From assembly GCA_031556065.1 (NCBI GenBank), contig JAVBTR010000059.1:1-39841 (forward strand): 39,841 nucleotides of DNA, read 5' to 3'. The notes beneath the pieces are model-generated. The model had not been told where the DNA came from. It was given only the letters and a program-made list of their open reading frames with translations, and did no database searches. The position numbers were made by a program, and so were the translations under genes. Position 1 is the first letter of the stretch; the number at the start of each line of letters is the position of its first letter. This DNA is from JAVBTR01 sp031556065 (GTDB taxonomy: Bacteria > Bacillota > Clostridia > Christensenellales > Aristaeellaceae). This document shows positions 7,739-15,646 of the stretch, piece after piece.

Positions 7739-9328
7739 TTAGAGTGAACGGTCATAGGCATCCTGCTTATACTGTACCAGGTTTTCGATGCCCATGGATT
7801 TGAGTGTGCTTTGGAACGCCGGGAAGGTGTCTAAGGGTTCAAGGCCCATAATGTATTTGTTGATCATTTCCACGGCATAGGTTTCGATGTCGCCCCAGAC
7901 TTTGTTGATGGCATCTGTTTCTTCAACCGTATGCTGCAAATTCATCAGGTTCATGGCAATGCCATCGGCAAAGATGAGCCCGGCTTCACGCTGAGTCTCC
8001 CAACGAATAGAACTGAGATAGGCTTTGGCAAGCTGAAGGCCGGGGAAATCCGCAAGGCCAAAGCAATACTTATAAAGCGCGTTGGAAGGCGCCAGTCCTT
8101 GGGCGTTATTCATGATTTCATCCGTGTAAGCGGGTTCGCCATTCACCAACTCATAGGATTCACCTTCAATGCCGTAGCAAAGGGCAATGGCACCTTCCTG
8201 GGAAAACAGGTAATCGAAATACTTCACGGTTTCAATGGGGTTTTTATTGGCGGAGGTAATCACAAGGGTGGTGGGAACCACCTGAGATACATCATAGCCC
8301 ATGTACTTTTTGCCGTCTGAGGCTATTAAGTTTGGAGCGCCTGCCAAGCTGTAATCAAGCCCCTCACTGGCCCAAACCGAAAGGAACTTTGCCATGCCGC
8401 TACCAAGGGTCTGCGCAAAGGCGCCAATGCGGTTGCTCATGATTTTTGCGTTCATAGCATCTTCGTCTAAAGAAAGATAATCCACATCAATATAGCCCTT
8501 GGAATACCATTCATTTAATTTTGCCAGGACTAGGGCAAAATCATCCTCATAAGGCGAGAAGAAAACCTTACCGTCTTTTTGAGCAAAGGTATCGGTCAGC
8601 CCATAGCCCATGGCGAACATACCCACCAGATTGCGGTTTTGGCCCAGCTTTGAATAGGAAATCGTACCCAATGGGATTTCATCGTTGGGATCGCCATTGC
8701 CGTTGGCATCTTGTTCCATAAATGCGGCTAGAACGGTATCCCACTGATCGATGGTGGTTGGCATTTCAAGACCTACGCTGGTTAGCCAGTCGGTGCGAAT
8801 CTGCAAACCATGGGTAATGCGGGGCAGCCCATCCTCTTTGATTTTGGGGAACCCGTATATCTTGCCATCCACCGTAGATATTTCTTTTTTCCACTGTGGG
8901 TGTTCTTCAAGCAAACGGCTGAGATTGGGGGCATATTCCAGGTAATCGTTTAGGGGAATAATGGTACCTTCATCAATATAGCTGCTGACACCGCCTGTTA
9001 ACAGTGAAGTTTTGATGAATGCCGCATCAGGCAAATCGTCGGACGCTACCATCAAATTAAACTGTGTAACCGCATCATTGGTACTGGCAGCCTGAATCAC
9101 GTTCACATGAACATTGGTAAGCTTTTCAAGATAATCAAACAGCTTGATCTCTTGCATGTTTTCCAGCACGCCGGTGGCATTCCCTGCATCGATCGCCACC
9201 AGCATTGATATAGAAATAGGATCCTGCGTAAAAGGAAGCGTATTTTCCTGCGCCAGAGAGAAGGTTGTAAAGCTGCAAATGAGAATGACCGTTAATGTAA
9301 ATAACAGACCACGTCGAAATTTACCCAT
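7739..9328 (-). CDS. Extracellular solute-binding protein, LplA type
   Basis: A 529-residue secreted binding protein for a sugar or oligosaccharide. The signal peptide covers about residues 1-26 (basic start, hydrophobic core, cleavage near SLAQ). No lipobox cysteine is visible, which is unusual for a Gram-positive binding protein. The mature part has the long two-lobe layout of LplA/YtcQ proteins, with segments such as FDYLEKLTNVHVN, YPKIKEDGLPR-like FPKIKEDGLPR and GYDVSQVVPTTLVIT. AAAGGTGG precedes the ATG. It is the first gene of the minus-strand operon and follows a good promoter at 9392-9420. The substrate is not determinable, but downstream enzymes point to a sugar acid or a glycan releasing one. 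Confidence 0.9.
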   Translation of the reverse strand: MGKFRRGLLFTLTVILICSFTTFSLAQENTLPFTQDPISISMLVAIDAGNATGVLENMQEIKLFDYLEKLTNVHVNVIQAASTNDAVTQFNLMVASDDLPDAAFIKTSLLTGGVSSYIDEGTIIPLNDYLEYAPNLSRLLEEHPQWKKEISTVDGKIYGFPKIKEDGLPRITHGLQIRTDWLTSVGLEMPTTIDQWDTVLAAFMEQDANGNGDPNDEIPLGTISYSKLGQNRNLVGMFAMGYGLTDTFAQKDGKVFFSPYEDDFALVLAKLNEWYSKGYIDVDYLSLDEDAMNAKIMSNRIGAFAQTLGSGMAKFLSVWASEGLDYSLAGAPNLIASDGKKYMGYDVSQVVPTTLVITSANKNPIETVKYFDYLFSQEGAIALCYGIEGESYELVNGEPAYTDEIMNNAQGLAPSNALYKYCFGLADFPGLQLAKAYLSSIRWETQREAGLIFADGIAMNLMNLQHTVEETDAINKVWGDIETYAVEMINKYIMGLEPLDTFPAFQSTLKSMGIENLVQYKQDAYDRSL

Positions 9329-9391
9329 AATGATCCACCTTTCTTATTTGTGTACTTAGTATTGAATTGCGCGCTCTTCATATGATTTTTA

Positions 9392-9420
9392 ACTATACCG
9401 ATGAAAGTGCTCCATGTAAA
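9392..9420 (-). promoter_or_regulatory. Promoter of the sugar transporter operon
   Basis: Minus-strand TTTACA (9415-9420) and TATAGT (9392-9397) with the ideal 17-bp spacer, about 65 bases before the binding-protein start. It should drive the whole run down to the aldolase at 1387, as no terminator is seen in between. Confidence 0.75.
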
Positions 9421-9580
9421 GCCTCAGTTTTTGACAACGGGTGCTGTTTTTTTCCATACAGAGAGGTAAGCATAAATTCGCATTGCCACGACGCCTTTTG
9501 GCACTACAACTTCCTTTGGACCTGAACTATACTTAAAACAATGCAAAGCAAAAAAGCAAACAGAATAAAGGAGGATGGGC

Positions 9581-10360
9581 ATGAATTATATCGTTAGGAA
9601 TCCTTTTATTGAAAGGATAAAAAATGGGGAATTAGCTGTGGGGTGTCAATTGCGCAGCGCATCACTTAGAATCGCGGAAATGATCGGGTTTTGCGGGTTC
9701 GATTTCATTTATATCGATACAGAACATTTCACCTGCGATCATGAAACCATTGAAAACCTTGTGCGCTGCTGCCAGCTTTCTGGTGTGGTTCCCTTGGTGC
9801 GCTTGCCGGATCATAATCCGGGTCGCATTTCCCAATATTTGGACGTAGGTGTTACCGGAATCATCTTGCCTCATATGGATACACCGGAACAAGCTAGGCA
9901 GGCAATGGCTATAGGAAAGTATGCCCCCAAAGGCAACCGCGGGTTTTCGGGAAACGCAAGGGCGGCGGATTATGGCTTTGTAGATAGGGACAGCTATACC
10001 CAATTGGCAAACGAACATACCTTGATCATTGGCATGATCGAAAGCAAGGAAGCAGTGGATCAGTTAGATGGTATTTTAGCAACGGGCATCGATATGCTGC
10101 GCATTGGTCCAAGCGATTTGTCCATGTCTATGGGCTACGACGGGCGGCCCGATCACCCTGAAGTGCAACAGGCTATTGACTATATAATAAAGCGATGTAA
10201 AGAAACCAAAACCCCGGTTGGCGGGGCAGCTACCACGCCGGAGGGCGTTGGTGCCCAGTATGCCAGAGGTTATGATTTTGTTCATTACTCTTCGGACTTG
10301 GTGATGCTGAAAAAAATCTGGTCGGCTGATCTTGAAAAAATAAGAGCCTTGGCAAAGTAA
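9581..10360 (+). CDS. HpcH/HpaI family 2-keto-3-deoxy acid aldolase
   Basis: A 259-residue class II (metal-dependent) pyruvate aldolase of the HpcH/HpaI/GarL/RhmA family. It cleaves 2-keto-3-deoxy or 4-hydroxy-2-oxo acids to pyruvate and an aldehyde. Seen motifs are FIYIDTEH (43-49) with the catalytic His49, the substrate arginine in VRLP (73-76), MIES (152-155) and IGPSDLS (175-181), whose Glu154 and Asp179 bind the metal. AAAGGAGG is six bases before the ATG at 9581; the ATG at 9575 touches the site and is rejected. It is transcribed divergently from the transporter operon over a shared 250-base regulatory region. A TATACT at 9528-9533 may be its -10, but no good -35 is seen. Confidence 0.88.
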   Translation: MNYIVRNPFIERIKNGELAVGCQLRSASLRIAEMIGFCGFDFIYIDTEHFTCDHETIENLVRCCQLSGVVPLVRLPDHNPGRISQYLDVGVTGIILPHMDTPEQARQAMAIGKYAPKGNRGFSGNARAADYGFVDRDSYTQLANEHTLIIGMIESKEAVDQLDGILATGIDMLRIGPSDLSMSMGYDGRPDHPEVQQAIDYIIKRCKETKTPVGGAATTPEGVGAQYARGYDFVHYSSDLVMLKKIWSADLEKIRALAK

Positions 10361-10436
10361 GCTTTTCTTGTGACTGGAATCATTCTTCATTGTGCATACT
10401 AGCCTCAAAGCCGGTATCGGCTATGAAAGGAGTGCA

Positions 10437-11747
10437 ATGCACATGAATCCATTCGAGCAAAAAGCGGAAAAACTGGAGGACTGCCTGCTGGACTGGACGG
10501 GGATGAATCCTGCGCCCTATAACAAAAACGAAGTGGACCCCTATACCCGCACCCGTGTTATTCTGATGAATGGTACAGAATTTGAAGCCAACTGGTTTAC
10601 GCATCAACTCTCCCGGCACTGCGACAACAATGATGTGAGGCGGCAAATTGCCCTGATCCGCAGGTTGGAGCAGCAGCAGCAAAAGTTAATCAGCGCATTG
10701 AAGCCCATCGATGAAACGGTGCTGGAGCATACCATCGGCTACGAACAGGTGGCGGTGGATCTAACAGCTCATCTGGCGCAGCGTGAACCCGATCCCTATG
10801 TGAAAAGTGCACTGGACTTTGCCTTATTGGAGGATTTTGATCACCTGTACCGTTATGCGGATCTTATGGATATGGAAAATGGCATCCATGCCGAGGACTT
10901 GGTGGGCAAGTACACCGAGATCACCCCCGGCAGGCCTACCATTTCCGAACACCGCTACCCTTATGACGATATCAAGCGGCCCATCAGCAACAAAACTGCG
11001 GATTTGCAGACGAAGCTGTGCGTAGGGATTATCACTGCGGCAGAGCAACAAACCATGAACTTTTATATGAACGTGTGCGGAACCTACCCAAACGATAGGG
11101 GCCGCAAGCTGTATCAGGAGATCGGCATGATCGAGGAACAGCATGTATCCCACTACGGCAGCCTTATGGATCCTGCCGCCACGTGGCTGGAAGGCTTGCT
11201 GATGCACCAGTACACTGAATGCTATCTGTACTACTCCTGCATGGAAACCGAAAGCTGTCCCAAAACCAAGCGGGTATGGGAATGGCTGTTCAGCCAGGAG
11301 CTGGCCCATCTCCAAGCGGCGGCAAAGCTGTTGCAAAAGGTGGAGGGCAAGGAATACCAGCAGGTGGTGGGTAAGGGCGATTTTCCTGTACCGCTTGCAA
11401 TGCAAAGCAATATTCCCTATGTGCGAGGGGTGCTGGCAGGCACCGTCAACATGACTGCTAACCGGGAAAGCTATGCCTGTGTGGATGATTTGAAGCCGGA
11501 TGTGGATTTTTTCCGATACCAGGGCATTGTGAACAAGGATGTCAATGCAGTCACCAGCCATACGGTGATCAGTGACCATGTGAACCAGCTGGGTCAGGAC
11601 TACCGCTTTGAAACGGATCAAAATCCCATCATGCAATTACGGGATCGAACTATGGATAACATAGAGGTGGGCCGTGTGCCTCACAGCGCGCAAGTGCCTG
11701 TACAAGTGCCACAAACTCACTTAGCAGGGCAACAGCCCCATTCTTGA
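10437..11747 (+). CDS. Ferritin-like helical-bundle protein of unknown function
   Basis: A 436-residue soluble, helix-rich protein with repeated acidic/His helices of the ferritin/rubrerythrin type: LLEDFDHLYRY, AAEQQTMNFYMNV, MIEEQHVSHYGSL and SQELAHLQAAAKLL. The spaced Glu and ExxH pairs would suit a di-iron or di-manganese site. This is pattern reasoning, not a confirmed family match. The C-terminal 70 residues are Pro/Gln-rich and look disordered. AAAGGAG precedes the ATG at 10437 by four bases; an in-frame ATG at 10443 with a 10-base spacer is equally possible. It stands 76 bases after the aldolase and is followed by two terminators, so it may form its own unit. Possible roles are oxidative or metal stress. 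Confidence 0.6.
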   Translation: MHMNPFEQKAEKLEDCLLDWTGMNPAPYNKNEVDPYTRTRVILMNGTEFEANWFTHQLSRHCDNNDVRRQIALIRRLEQQQQKLISALKPIDETVLEHTIGYEQVAVDLTAHLAQREPDPYVKSALDFALLEDFDHLYRYADLMDMENGIHAEDLVGKYTEITPGRPTISEHRYPYDDIKRPISNKTADLQTKLCVGIITAAEQQTMNFYMNVCGTYPNDRGRKLYQEIGMIEEQHVSHYGSLMDPAATWLEGLLMHQYTECYLYYSCMETESCPKTKRVWEWLFSQELAHLQAAAKLLQKVEGKEYQQVVGKGDFPVPLAMQSNIPYVRGVLAGTVNMTANRESYACVDDLKPDVDFFRYQGIVNKDVNAVTSHTVISDHVNQLGQDYRFETDQNPIMQLRDRTMDNIEVGRVPHSAQVPVQVPQTHLAGQQPHS

Positions 11748-11790
11748 TATGAATAGGGGGAGAGCGACAGTCGTTCCTTGAATCGCTGGC

Positions 11791-11826
11791 AAAAGGCATG
11801 GTTTTATAAAGGCCATGCCTTTTACG
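11791..11826 (+). terminator. Intrinsic terminator after ferritin-like gene
   Basis: An 11-bp perfect stem (11791-11801 with 11813-11823) with a GC core and a T-rich right arm, 43 bases after the stop codon. Confidence 0.8.
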
Positions 11827-11858
11827 GATACATCGGTAAGCCATTGCAGGTATTAAGT

Positions 11859-11906
11859 AAAAAACCGTGTCTTCTTTTTAAAAAGAGTAAGAAGCACGGT
11901 TTTTTG
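11859..11906. terminator. Second hairpin terminator, likely bidirectional
   Basis: The outer arms at 11859-11869 and 11895-11905 match perfectly over 11 bp and end in six A and six T. An inner CTTCTT/AAGAAG pairing extends the stem past one bulge. It may serve as a back-up for the previous terminator. Confidence 0.75.
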
Positions 11907-11911
11907 CGTGG

Positions 11912-12096
11912 ATGAGAATCATTTGCGGGCTATTTGCTCATAAGCTTAGATTGATTCCCAAGGATATCTTCACGCAATACGAAGTCCAGGCTGCCGGGAT
12001 GTGGCAGGATGGCAAACCGAAAAGTGGTATTATGCCATTCCAATTGTGCTGATTTGGCTATTGGTTATAGTGGTGATCGTCAAGGCGATATTTTAG
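11912..12096 (+). pseudogene. Frameshifted small membrane-protein remnant
   Basis: From ATG 11912 the frame reads FTQYEVQAAGMWQDGKPK and then fails. One base later in phase, after an A-run near 12020, the sequence continues as KWYYAIPIVLIWLLVIVVIVKAIF to a stop at 12096. Together these would make a protein of about 61 residues ending in one membrane helix, or the tail of a longer protein. No ribosome site is visible. A single missing A restores the frame, so either decay or a sequencing slip could explain it. The family is not recognised. It ends 16 bases before the second copy of the mobile element. Confidence 0.35.
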
Positions 12097-12112
12097 TATG
12101 AGTATTATATTC

Positions 12113-12168
12113 TAGGGCGTGTTTCAAAACTCCAGGGTGCGCAGATTCGAGAGGCAAAAACACCAGTA
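12113..12168. mobile_element. Second, divergent copy of the GGGCGTGTTTC element
   Basis: The first 49 bases match the reverse complement of the element at 1088-1142 with two differences. The far end differs, with no ACGCCCTA terminus. Instead the sequence runs on into a region with a GCGCC/GGCGC stem near 12174-12209. This may be one end of a longer relative, from which the 55-bp form is an internal deletion derivative. No transposase is nearby. Confidence 0.6.
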
Positions 12169-12293
12169 CAAGGCGCCAAACCGCAGGAATAGTGGCGCTA
12201 TTTCAAGGGAGAACTTCATTCCCTGCAAAATATGTTAGCACTAATAAAGAGATAAATCAATGATTCGTCCATGCAAGTAAAGATACGCTGTTG
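12169..12293. other. Non-coding stretch before csoR promoter
   Basis: No coding frame with a start signal. It contains short hairpins that may belong to the element to its left. The 12097-12293 region as a whole has no gene. Confidence 0.4.
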
Positions 12294-12323
12294 TTGACAG
12301 CGTCTATTGAAATGTGCTACGAT
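12294..12323 (+). promoter_or_regulatory. Promoter of the csoR-like operon
   Basis: A consensus TTGACA (12294-12299) and TACGAT (12318-12323) with an 18-bp spacer. Transcription should start near 12330, inside the operator described next. Confidence 0.75.
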
Positions 12324-12328
12324 TGATT

Positions 12329-12345
12329 ATCCCCCATGGGGGGAT
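12329..12345 (+). promoter_or_regulatory. CsoR-type operator, G/C-tract palindrome
   Basis: The sequence ATCCCCC, AT, GGGGGGAT forms a near-perfect palindrome of C- and G-tracts. CsoR-family repressors recognise such poly-G/poly-C dyads. It lies just downstream of the -10 box and before the ribosome site, so a bound repressor would block initiation. This implies autoregulation of the operon. Confidence 0.7.
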
Positions 12346-12359
12346 GCGGAGGGATGAAA

Positions 12360-12629
12360 ATGGAACATCGTCATGAACAGACAAAGAAGGTAGTAGACCG
12401 CCTTTCCCGAGCGATAGGTCATATGGAAGCAGTTAAAAAGATGGTGCAGGAAGATCGAGATTGCTCGGAGGTGCTGATCCAGATCGCTGCGATCCGCTCT
12501 GCCGTAAACAATATCGGTAAATTGGTGCTGCAAGATCATATCGACCATTGCATTGTCCACGCAGTTGAAGCGGGAGAGCAGGAGGCGGTGAACAACCTGC
12601 GTGAAGCGATAGAAAAGTTTATGAAATGA
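12360..12629 (+). CDS. CsoR-family metal-sensing transcriptional repressor
   Basis: An 89-residue all-helical DUF156 protein of the CsoR/RcnR/FrmR family. The three copper(I) ligands of true CsoR are in register: Cys35 (DRDCSE), His60 and Cys64 (QDHIDHC). RcnR would have His at the last position, and the persulfide sensor CstR lacks the His. Copper sensing is therefore the best prediction, although the neighbour is a DMT exporter rather than a copper ATPase. The ATG at 12360 is six bases after GGAGGG; upstream ATGs at 12336 and 12354 overlap the operator or the ribosome site. An HxxH-rich N-terminus (MEHRHEQ) is present. It is the first gene of a two-gene operon. Confidence 0.88.
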   Translation: MEHRHEQTKKVVDRLSRAIGHMEAVKKMVQEDRDCSEVLIQIAAIRSAVNNIGKLVLQDHIDHCIVHAVEAGEQEAVNNLREAIEKFMK

Positions 12630-12636
12630 GGCCAGT

Positions 12637-13539
12637 ATGAAAGCAAGCCGATATCCGGTAGCCTTTGCGGTAATGGCAGCAATGCTTTATGCAATTGGTG
12701 CGCCATTTTCTAAGCTGTTGCTGGATTACATATCCCCGATGATGCTGGCAGCGCTGTTGTACCTTGGGGCGGGAATCGGTATGGGTGCAGTGGGGATTAT
12801 ACATGGGGGAAAAGAATACTTTTGCAAAGAACTAAGGTTTTCCAGGCAAGAGGTGCCGTTCGTTCTAGGAATGATTGGGCTGGATATTTTAGCGCCTATC
12901 CTTTTGATGCTTGGGCTTAAAAGCACATTGGCCTCCACTGCCTCGCTGCTGAACAATTTCGAGATCGTAACGACCTCGCTGATTGCGCTGTGGGTGTTTC
13001 ATGAACCCATTGGGAAAAAGCTGTGGATCGCTATCTGCTTGATCGTGCTGGCCAGCATGATGCTATCCCTTCACGACATAGGGAGCTTGACGTTCTCTCT
13101 CGGATCGCTGCTGGTGCTATTAGCCTGTGTGTGCTGGGGCTTTGAGAATAACTGTACCAGAAAATTGTCGGAACGAAAACCAAGCCTTATCGTTACTGTA
13201 AAAGGCTTTGGAGCGGGGCTGGGAGCAATGCTGGTCGCATGTATTGCCGGAGAAAGGATTAATGCGCCCGGTTATATCCCGGCAGCGATGGCGCTTGGAT
13301 TTGTGTCGTACGGTTTGAGCATTTACTGTTATGTGTATGCACAGCGTTTTCTAGGGGCCGCCAGGACCAGTGCTTATTATGCCATCACCCCCTTCCTGGG
13401 TGTTCTCTTTTCCTGGCTGTTTCTTCGGGAAACGCCCAACACACTGTTTGGACTTGCACTATGTGTAATGCTGGCTGGGGCGATTTTTGCAACGCTGGAT
13501 CAAAGAGAAAGTATTTTATCGGACAACGTAAATATATAA
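12637..13539 (+). CDS. EamA/DMT-family transporter
   Basis: A 300-residue inner-membrane protein with about ten hydrophobic helices arranged as two EamA repeats (about 5-135 and 150-290). This is the usual build of drug/metabolite transporters. The second half contains YCYVYAQRFLGAARTSAYYAITPFLGV-like sequence, a typical EamA tail segment. The ATG lies seven bases after the csoR-like stop, with GAGG between them, so the two genes share a transcript and the repressor presumably controls it. EamA proteins export amino acids, nucleotides or metabolites. A metal-related substrate is only suggested by the neighbour. Confidence 0.88.
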   Translation: MKASRYPVAFAVMAAMLYAIGAPFSKLLLDYISPMMLAALLYLGAGIGMGAVGIIHGGKEYFCKELRFSRQEVPFVLGMIGLDILAPILLMLGLKSTLASTASLLNNFEIVTTSLIALWVFHEPIGKKLWIAICLIVLASMMLSLHDIGSLTFSLGSLLVLLACVCWGFENNCTRKLSERKPSLIVTVKGFGAGLGAMLVACIAGERINAPGYIPAAMALGFVSYGLSIYCYVYAQRFLGAARTSAYYAITPFLGVLFSWLFLRETPNTLFGLALCVMLAGAIFATLDQRESILSDNVNI

Positions 13540-13548
13540 CTGCCTGCG

Positions 13549-13725
13549 AAAACCCCAAAAAGGGAAAGTCGCCGACTCGGAAAAAGCGGCGGTGGTACAA
13601 AAGCCTTCAATGTATTTCGTAGAGAAGCGGTTAAGCGAAAAAAGCAAGTCAAGGCTGGCAAGCTGCCGGAAAATGAGTTCATCGAATGGCTCTTTCAACA
13701 GCAAAACGTGGTTGACAAAATTTAA
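13549..13725 (+). pseudogene. Unrecognised C-terminal gene remnant
   Basis: An open frame without a start or ribosome site ends FIEWLFQQQNVVDKI before TAA at 13723-13725. It contains a basic stretch FNVFRREAVKRKKQVKAGK. A second frame over the first half reads ACENPKKGKSPTRKKRR before a stop, as in a broken zinc-finger region. Both look like protein-coding residue of one shifted gene. The family is not recognised. Confidence 0.3.
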
Positions 13726-13740
13726 TGAGCAACAAAAAAT

Positions 13741-13787
13741 GGCACTGAATATATTAGGAGGTATCCACTACTAACATATTCAATGCC
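13741..13787. terminator. Imperfect hairpin downstream of DMT gene
   Basis: Arms at 13741-13757 and 13771-13787 pair at 15 of 17 positions around a 13-base loop. There is no clear T-run, so it may be a terminator or an element remnant. The 13788-13915 interval holds nothing else I can identify. Confidence 0.4.
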
Positions 13788-13915
13788 GTTATGAGGTTTT
13801 GCGCCGTTAATCCATGGCCAAACCCCATTGTGCTACGGATGAGAGAGCTGCCATACTAAAACATCATATATCCTCGAAAAGAAAGGCCCTCTGGCAAATA
13901 TACAATTCGCCGCGC

Positions 13916-14539
13916 TTAAGCGTTCTTCATGATGATTTCTTCGATGGAATCGGCGGCGTCTTCGCACAGGTCACAACAGAGCTCCAGCTGGGAGTAGATT
14001 TTGGACCAGGCAAGGACTTCGATGGGATCGCTGGTGCCTGCGAAAAGGTTACGCATAGCGGCACGGAAGACCTTGTCAGCTTCGTCTTCAAGGCGGTTCA
14101 CTTCGATGATGCCTGCCATCAAAGCCTTGGATTTTTTGAAGTTGTGGAACTCCTTGTAGATGGTGGTGAGGCCATGACAGCACTGTTCCACAATGGCGCA
14201 GAATTCAAGGGCATCGGGACGAATGGATTTGACACAGTACATGTCAATCTTGATAAGCACGTCTTCGATAGCATCGGTGATATCGTCGATAAGGCATACG
14301 GTGCTCAGGATATCTTCCCGTTCGATAGGGGTGATGAACTCCTTGACCAGCTTTTCTTTCACCACGTGGGCGGCCTGGTCGGCGGTGTGCTCGATTTCAT
14401 GCAGGGAGACAAGATCGGCGTCCAATGTATCGGGAGAGAAGTTTTGAAGGGCCTTTGCAAGGGCCTTGGAAGCCCTGTCGCTGTAATCGTGCAGGTCTAA
14501 GATCATATCGAAATAGTTGTTGCTGTGCTTTTGTGCCAT
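13916..14539 (-). CDS. DUF47 (PhoU-like) accessory protein of Pit transporter
   Basis: A 207-residue helical protein of the DUF47/YkaA family, which is PhoU-related and usually paired with low-affinity Pit phosphate transporters. Its PhoU-like three-helix repeats include HEIEHTADQAAHVV, IEREDILSTVCLIDDITDAIED and EVNRLEDEADKVFR. The acidic E/DxxxD clusters bind metal in PhoU relatives. AAAGGGGCG precedes the ATG. It follows the Pit gene by 17 bases in the same operon. It probably modulates Pit activity from the cytoplasmic side. Confidence 0.88.
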   Translation of the reverse strand: MAQKHSNNYFDMILDLHDYSDRASKALAKALQNFSPDTLDADLVSLHEIEHTADQAAHVVKEKLVKEFITPIEREDILSTVCLIDDITDAIEDVLIKIDMYCVKSIRPDALEFCAIVEQCCHGLTTIYKEFHNFKKSKALMAGIIEVNRLEDEADKVFRAAMRNLFAGTSDPIEVLAWSKIYSQLELCCDLCEDAADSIEEIIMKNA

Positions 14540-14556
14540 AATGGTTTACGCCCCTT

Positions 14557-15609
14557 TCAAAATATTGCCAGGAAAATTTTAACCATAATAAAGCCGATCA
14601 AACCGCAGCCGGGGAAGGTGAGAATCCAGGCATACATCATTTCCTTTACGATGCCCCAGTTAACGGAGGATAAGCGTTTGGCAGCACCTACACCCATGAT
14701 GGCAGTGGTTTTGGTGTGAGTGGTGGAGACGGGCAGGCCTGTTAAGGAAGAGATGAGCAGGCAGCCTGCGCCGGCCGCGTCGGCGGAGAAGCCTTGGTAT
14801 TTTTCGAGCTTCACCATGTCCATGCCGACGGTTTTGATAATCTTCATACCACCGATGGAGGTGCCTAAGGCCATTACCAGAGAGCAGAGGATCATTAGCC
14901 AAACGGGAATGGTAAAATCATTTACCGTGGTTTGCCCCTGGGCCAGAAACAGCCCCAGCATGAACACGCCCATAAACTTTTGCCCATCCTGTGCGCCGTG
15001 CATGAATGCCATGCCCGCGCCGCCAGCAACCTGTGCGCCTTGGAAGAAGCCCTGGGTTTTGCGGCGGTCGATTTTGCGGCAGAAGAATTCCACCAGGCGA
15101 ACGGTGCCAAAGCCCATGCCATAGCCCAAGACGGAAGAAAGCACCAGGCCGTAGATGACCTTCATCCATTCCGCGCCATTGATGCCGCTCATGCTGCCCT
15201 GGGCGGCAATGGCGGCCCCGGAAAGCCCGGCGATCAGGGCATGGCTTTCGGAGGTGGGAATACCGAAGAAGGAAGCGGCGGTTGCCCAGATAACGATAGC
15301 CACCATAGCGGCACAAAGGGCCAGCAGGGCTACATGGGCATCGGCGCCGAAATCTACCATGTTGTAAATGGTTTCGGCCACTTCCTTGTTGATGGCTGTC
15401 ATGACGAACACGCCAAGAAAGTTGAACACCACCGCCATCAAGATAGCTGCCTTGGGGGCAATGGAGCGGGTAGATACACAAGTGGCAATGGCATTAGGCG
15501 CGTCTGTCCAGCCATTGACGAGAATAACCCCTAGTGTGAGAATGGAAATGATCAAAAGGGGCGGATTGGTTATGATGCCGTGCAGAAAATCGCTCAGGCT
15601 GACGGTCAT
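14557..15609 (-). CDS. pit: Inorganic phosphate transporter, Pit/PHO-4 family
   Basis: A 350-residue, roughly ten-helix membrane protein that imports metal-phosphate with protons or sodium. The two inverted PHO-4 signatures are clear: VNGWTDAPNAIATCVSTRSI near residues 31-50 and TGLPVSTTHTKTTAIMGVG near 300-318. ATG 15609 was chosen because GGAGG lies eight bases upstream; the longer frame from 15666 lacks a site and would begin before the predicted transcription start. It is the first gene of the pit-DUF47 operon, behind a Pho box and a TATGAT -10 box. Confidence 0.93.
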   Translation of the reverse strand: MTVSLSDFLHGIITNPPLLIISILTLGVILVNGWTDAPNAIATCVSTRSIAPKAAILMAVVFNFLGVFVMTAINKEVAETIYNMVDFGADAHVALLALCAAMVAIVIWATAASFFGIPTSESHALIAGLSGAAIAAQGSMSGINGAEWMKVIYGLVLSSVLGYGMGFGTVRLVEFFCRKIDRRKTQGFFQGAQVAGGAGMAFMHGAQDGQKFMGVFMLGLFLAQGQTTVNDFTIPVWLMILCSLVMALGTSIGGMKIIKTVGMDMVKLEKYQGFSADAAGAGCLLISSLTGLPVSTTHTKTTAIMGVGAAKRLSSVNWGIVKEMMYAWILTFPGCGLIGFIMVKIFLAIF

Positions 15610-15646
15610 AGAATGAACCTCCACAAAAAAATCCAAAATCACATCT

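Noticed and set aside
10824..11636. A 270-codon open frame on the minus strand
   Set aside because: It lies wholly inside the ferritin-like gene, has no ribosome site, and its protein is a His/Leu/Val-rich shadow without family features.
13814..14500. A 228-codon plus-strand frame across the DUF47 gene
   Set aside because: It is antisense to a clear PhoU-like protein with its own ribosome site.
14932..15534. A 200-codon plus-strand frame across pit
   Set aside because: It is antisense to the well-identified phosphate transporter and its Gly/His-rich product reflects the complementary codons.
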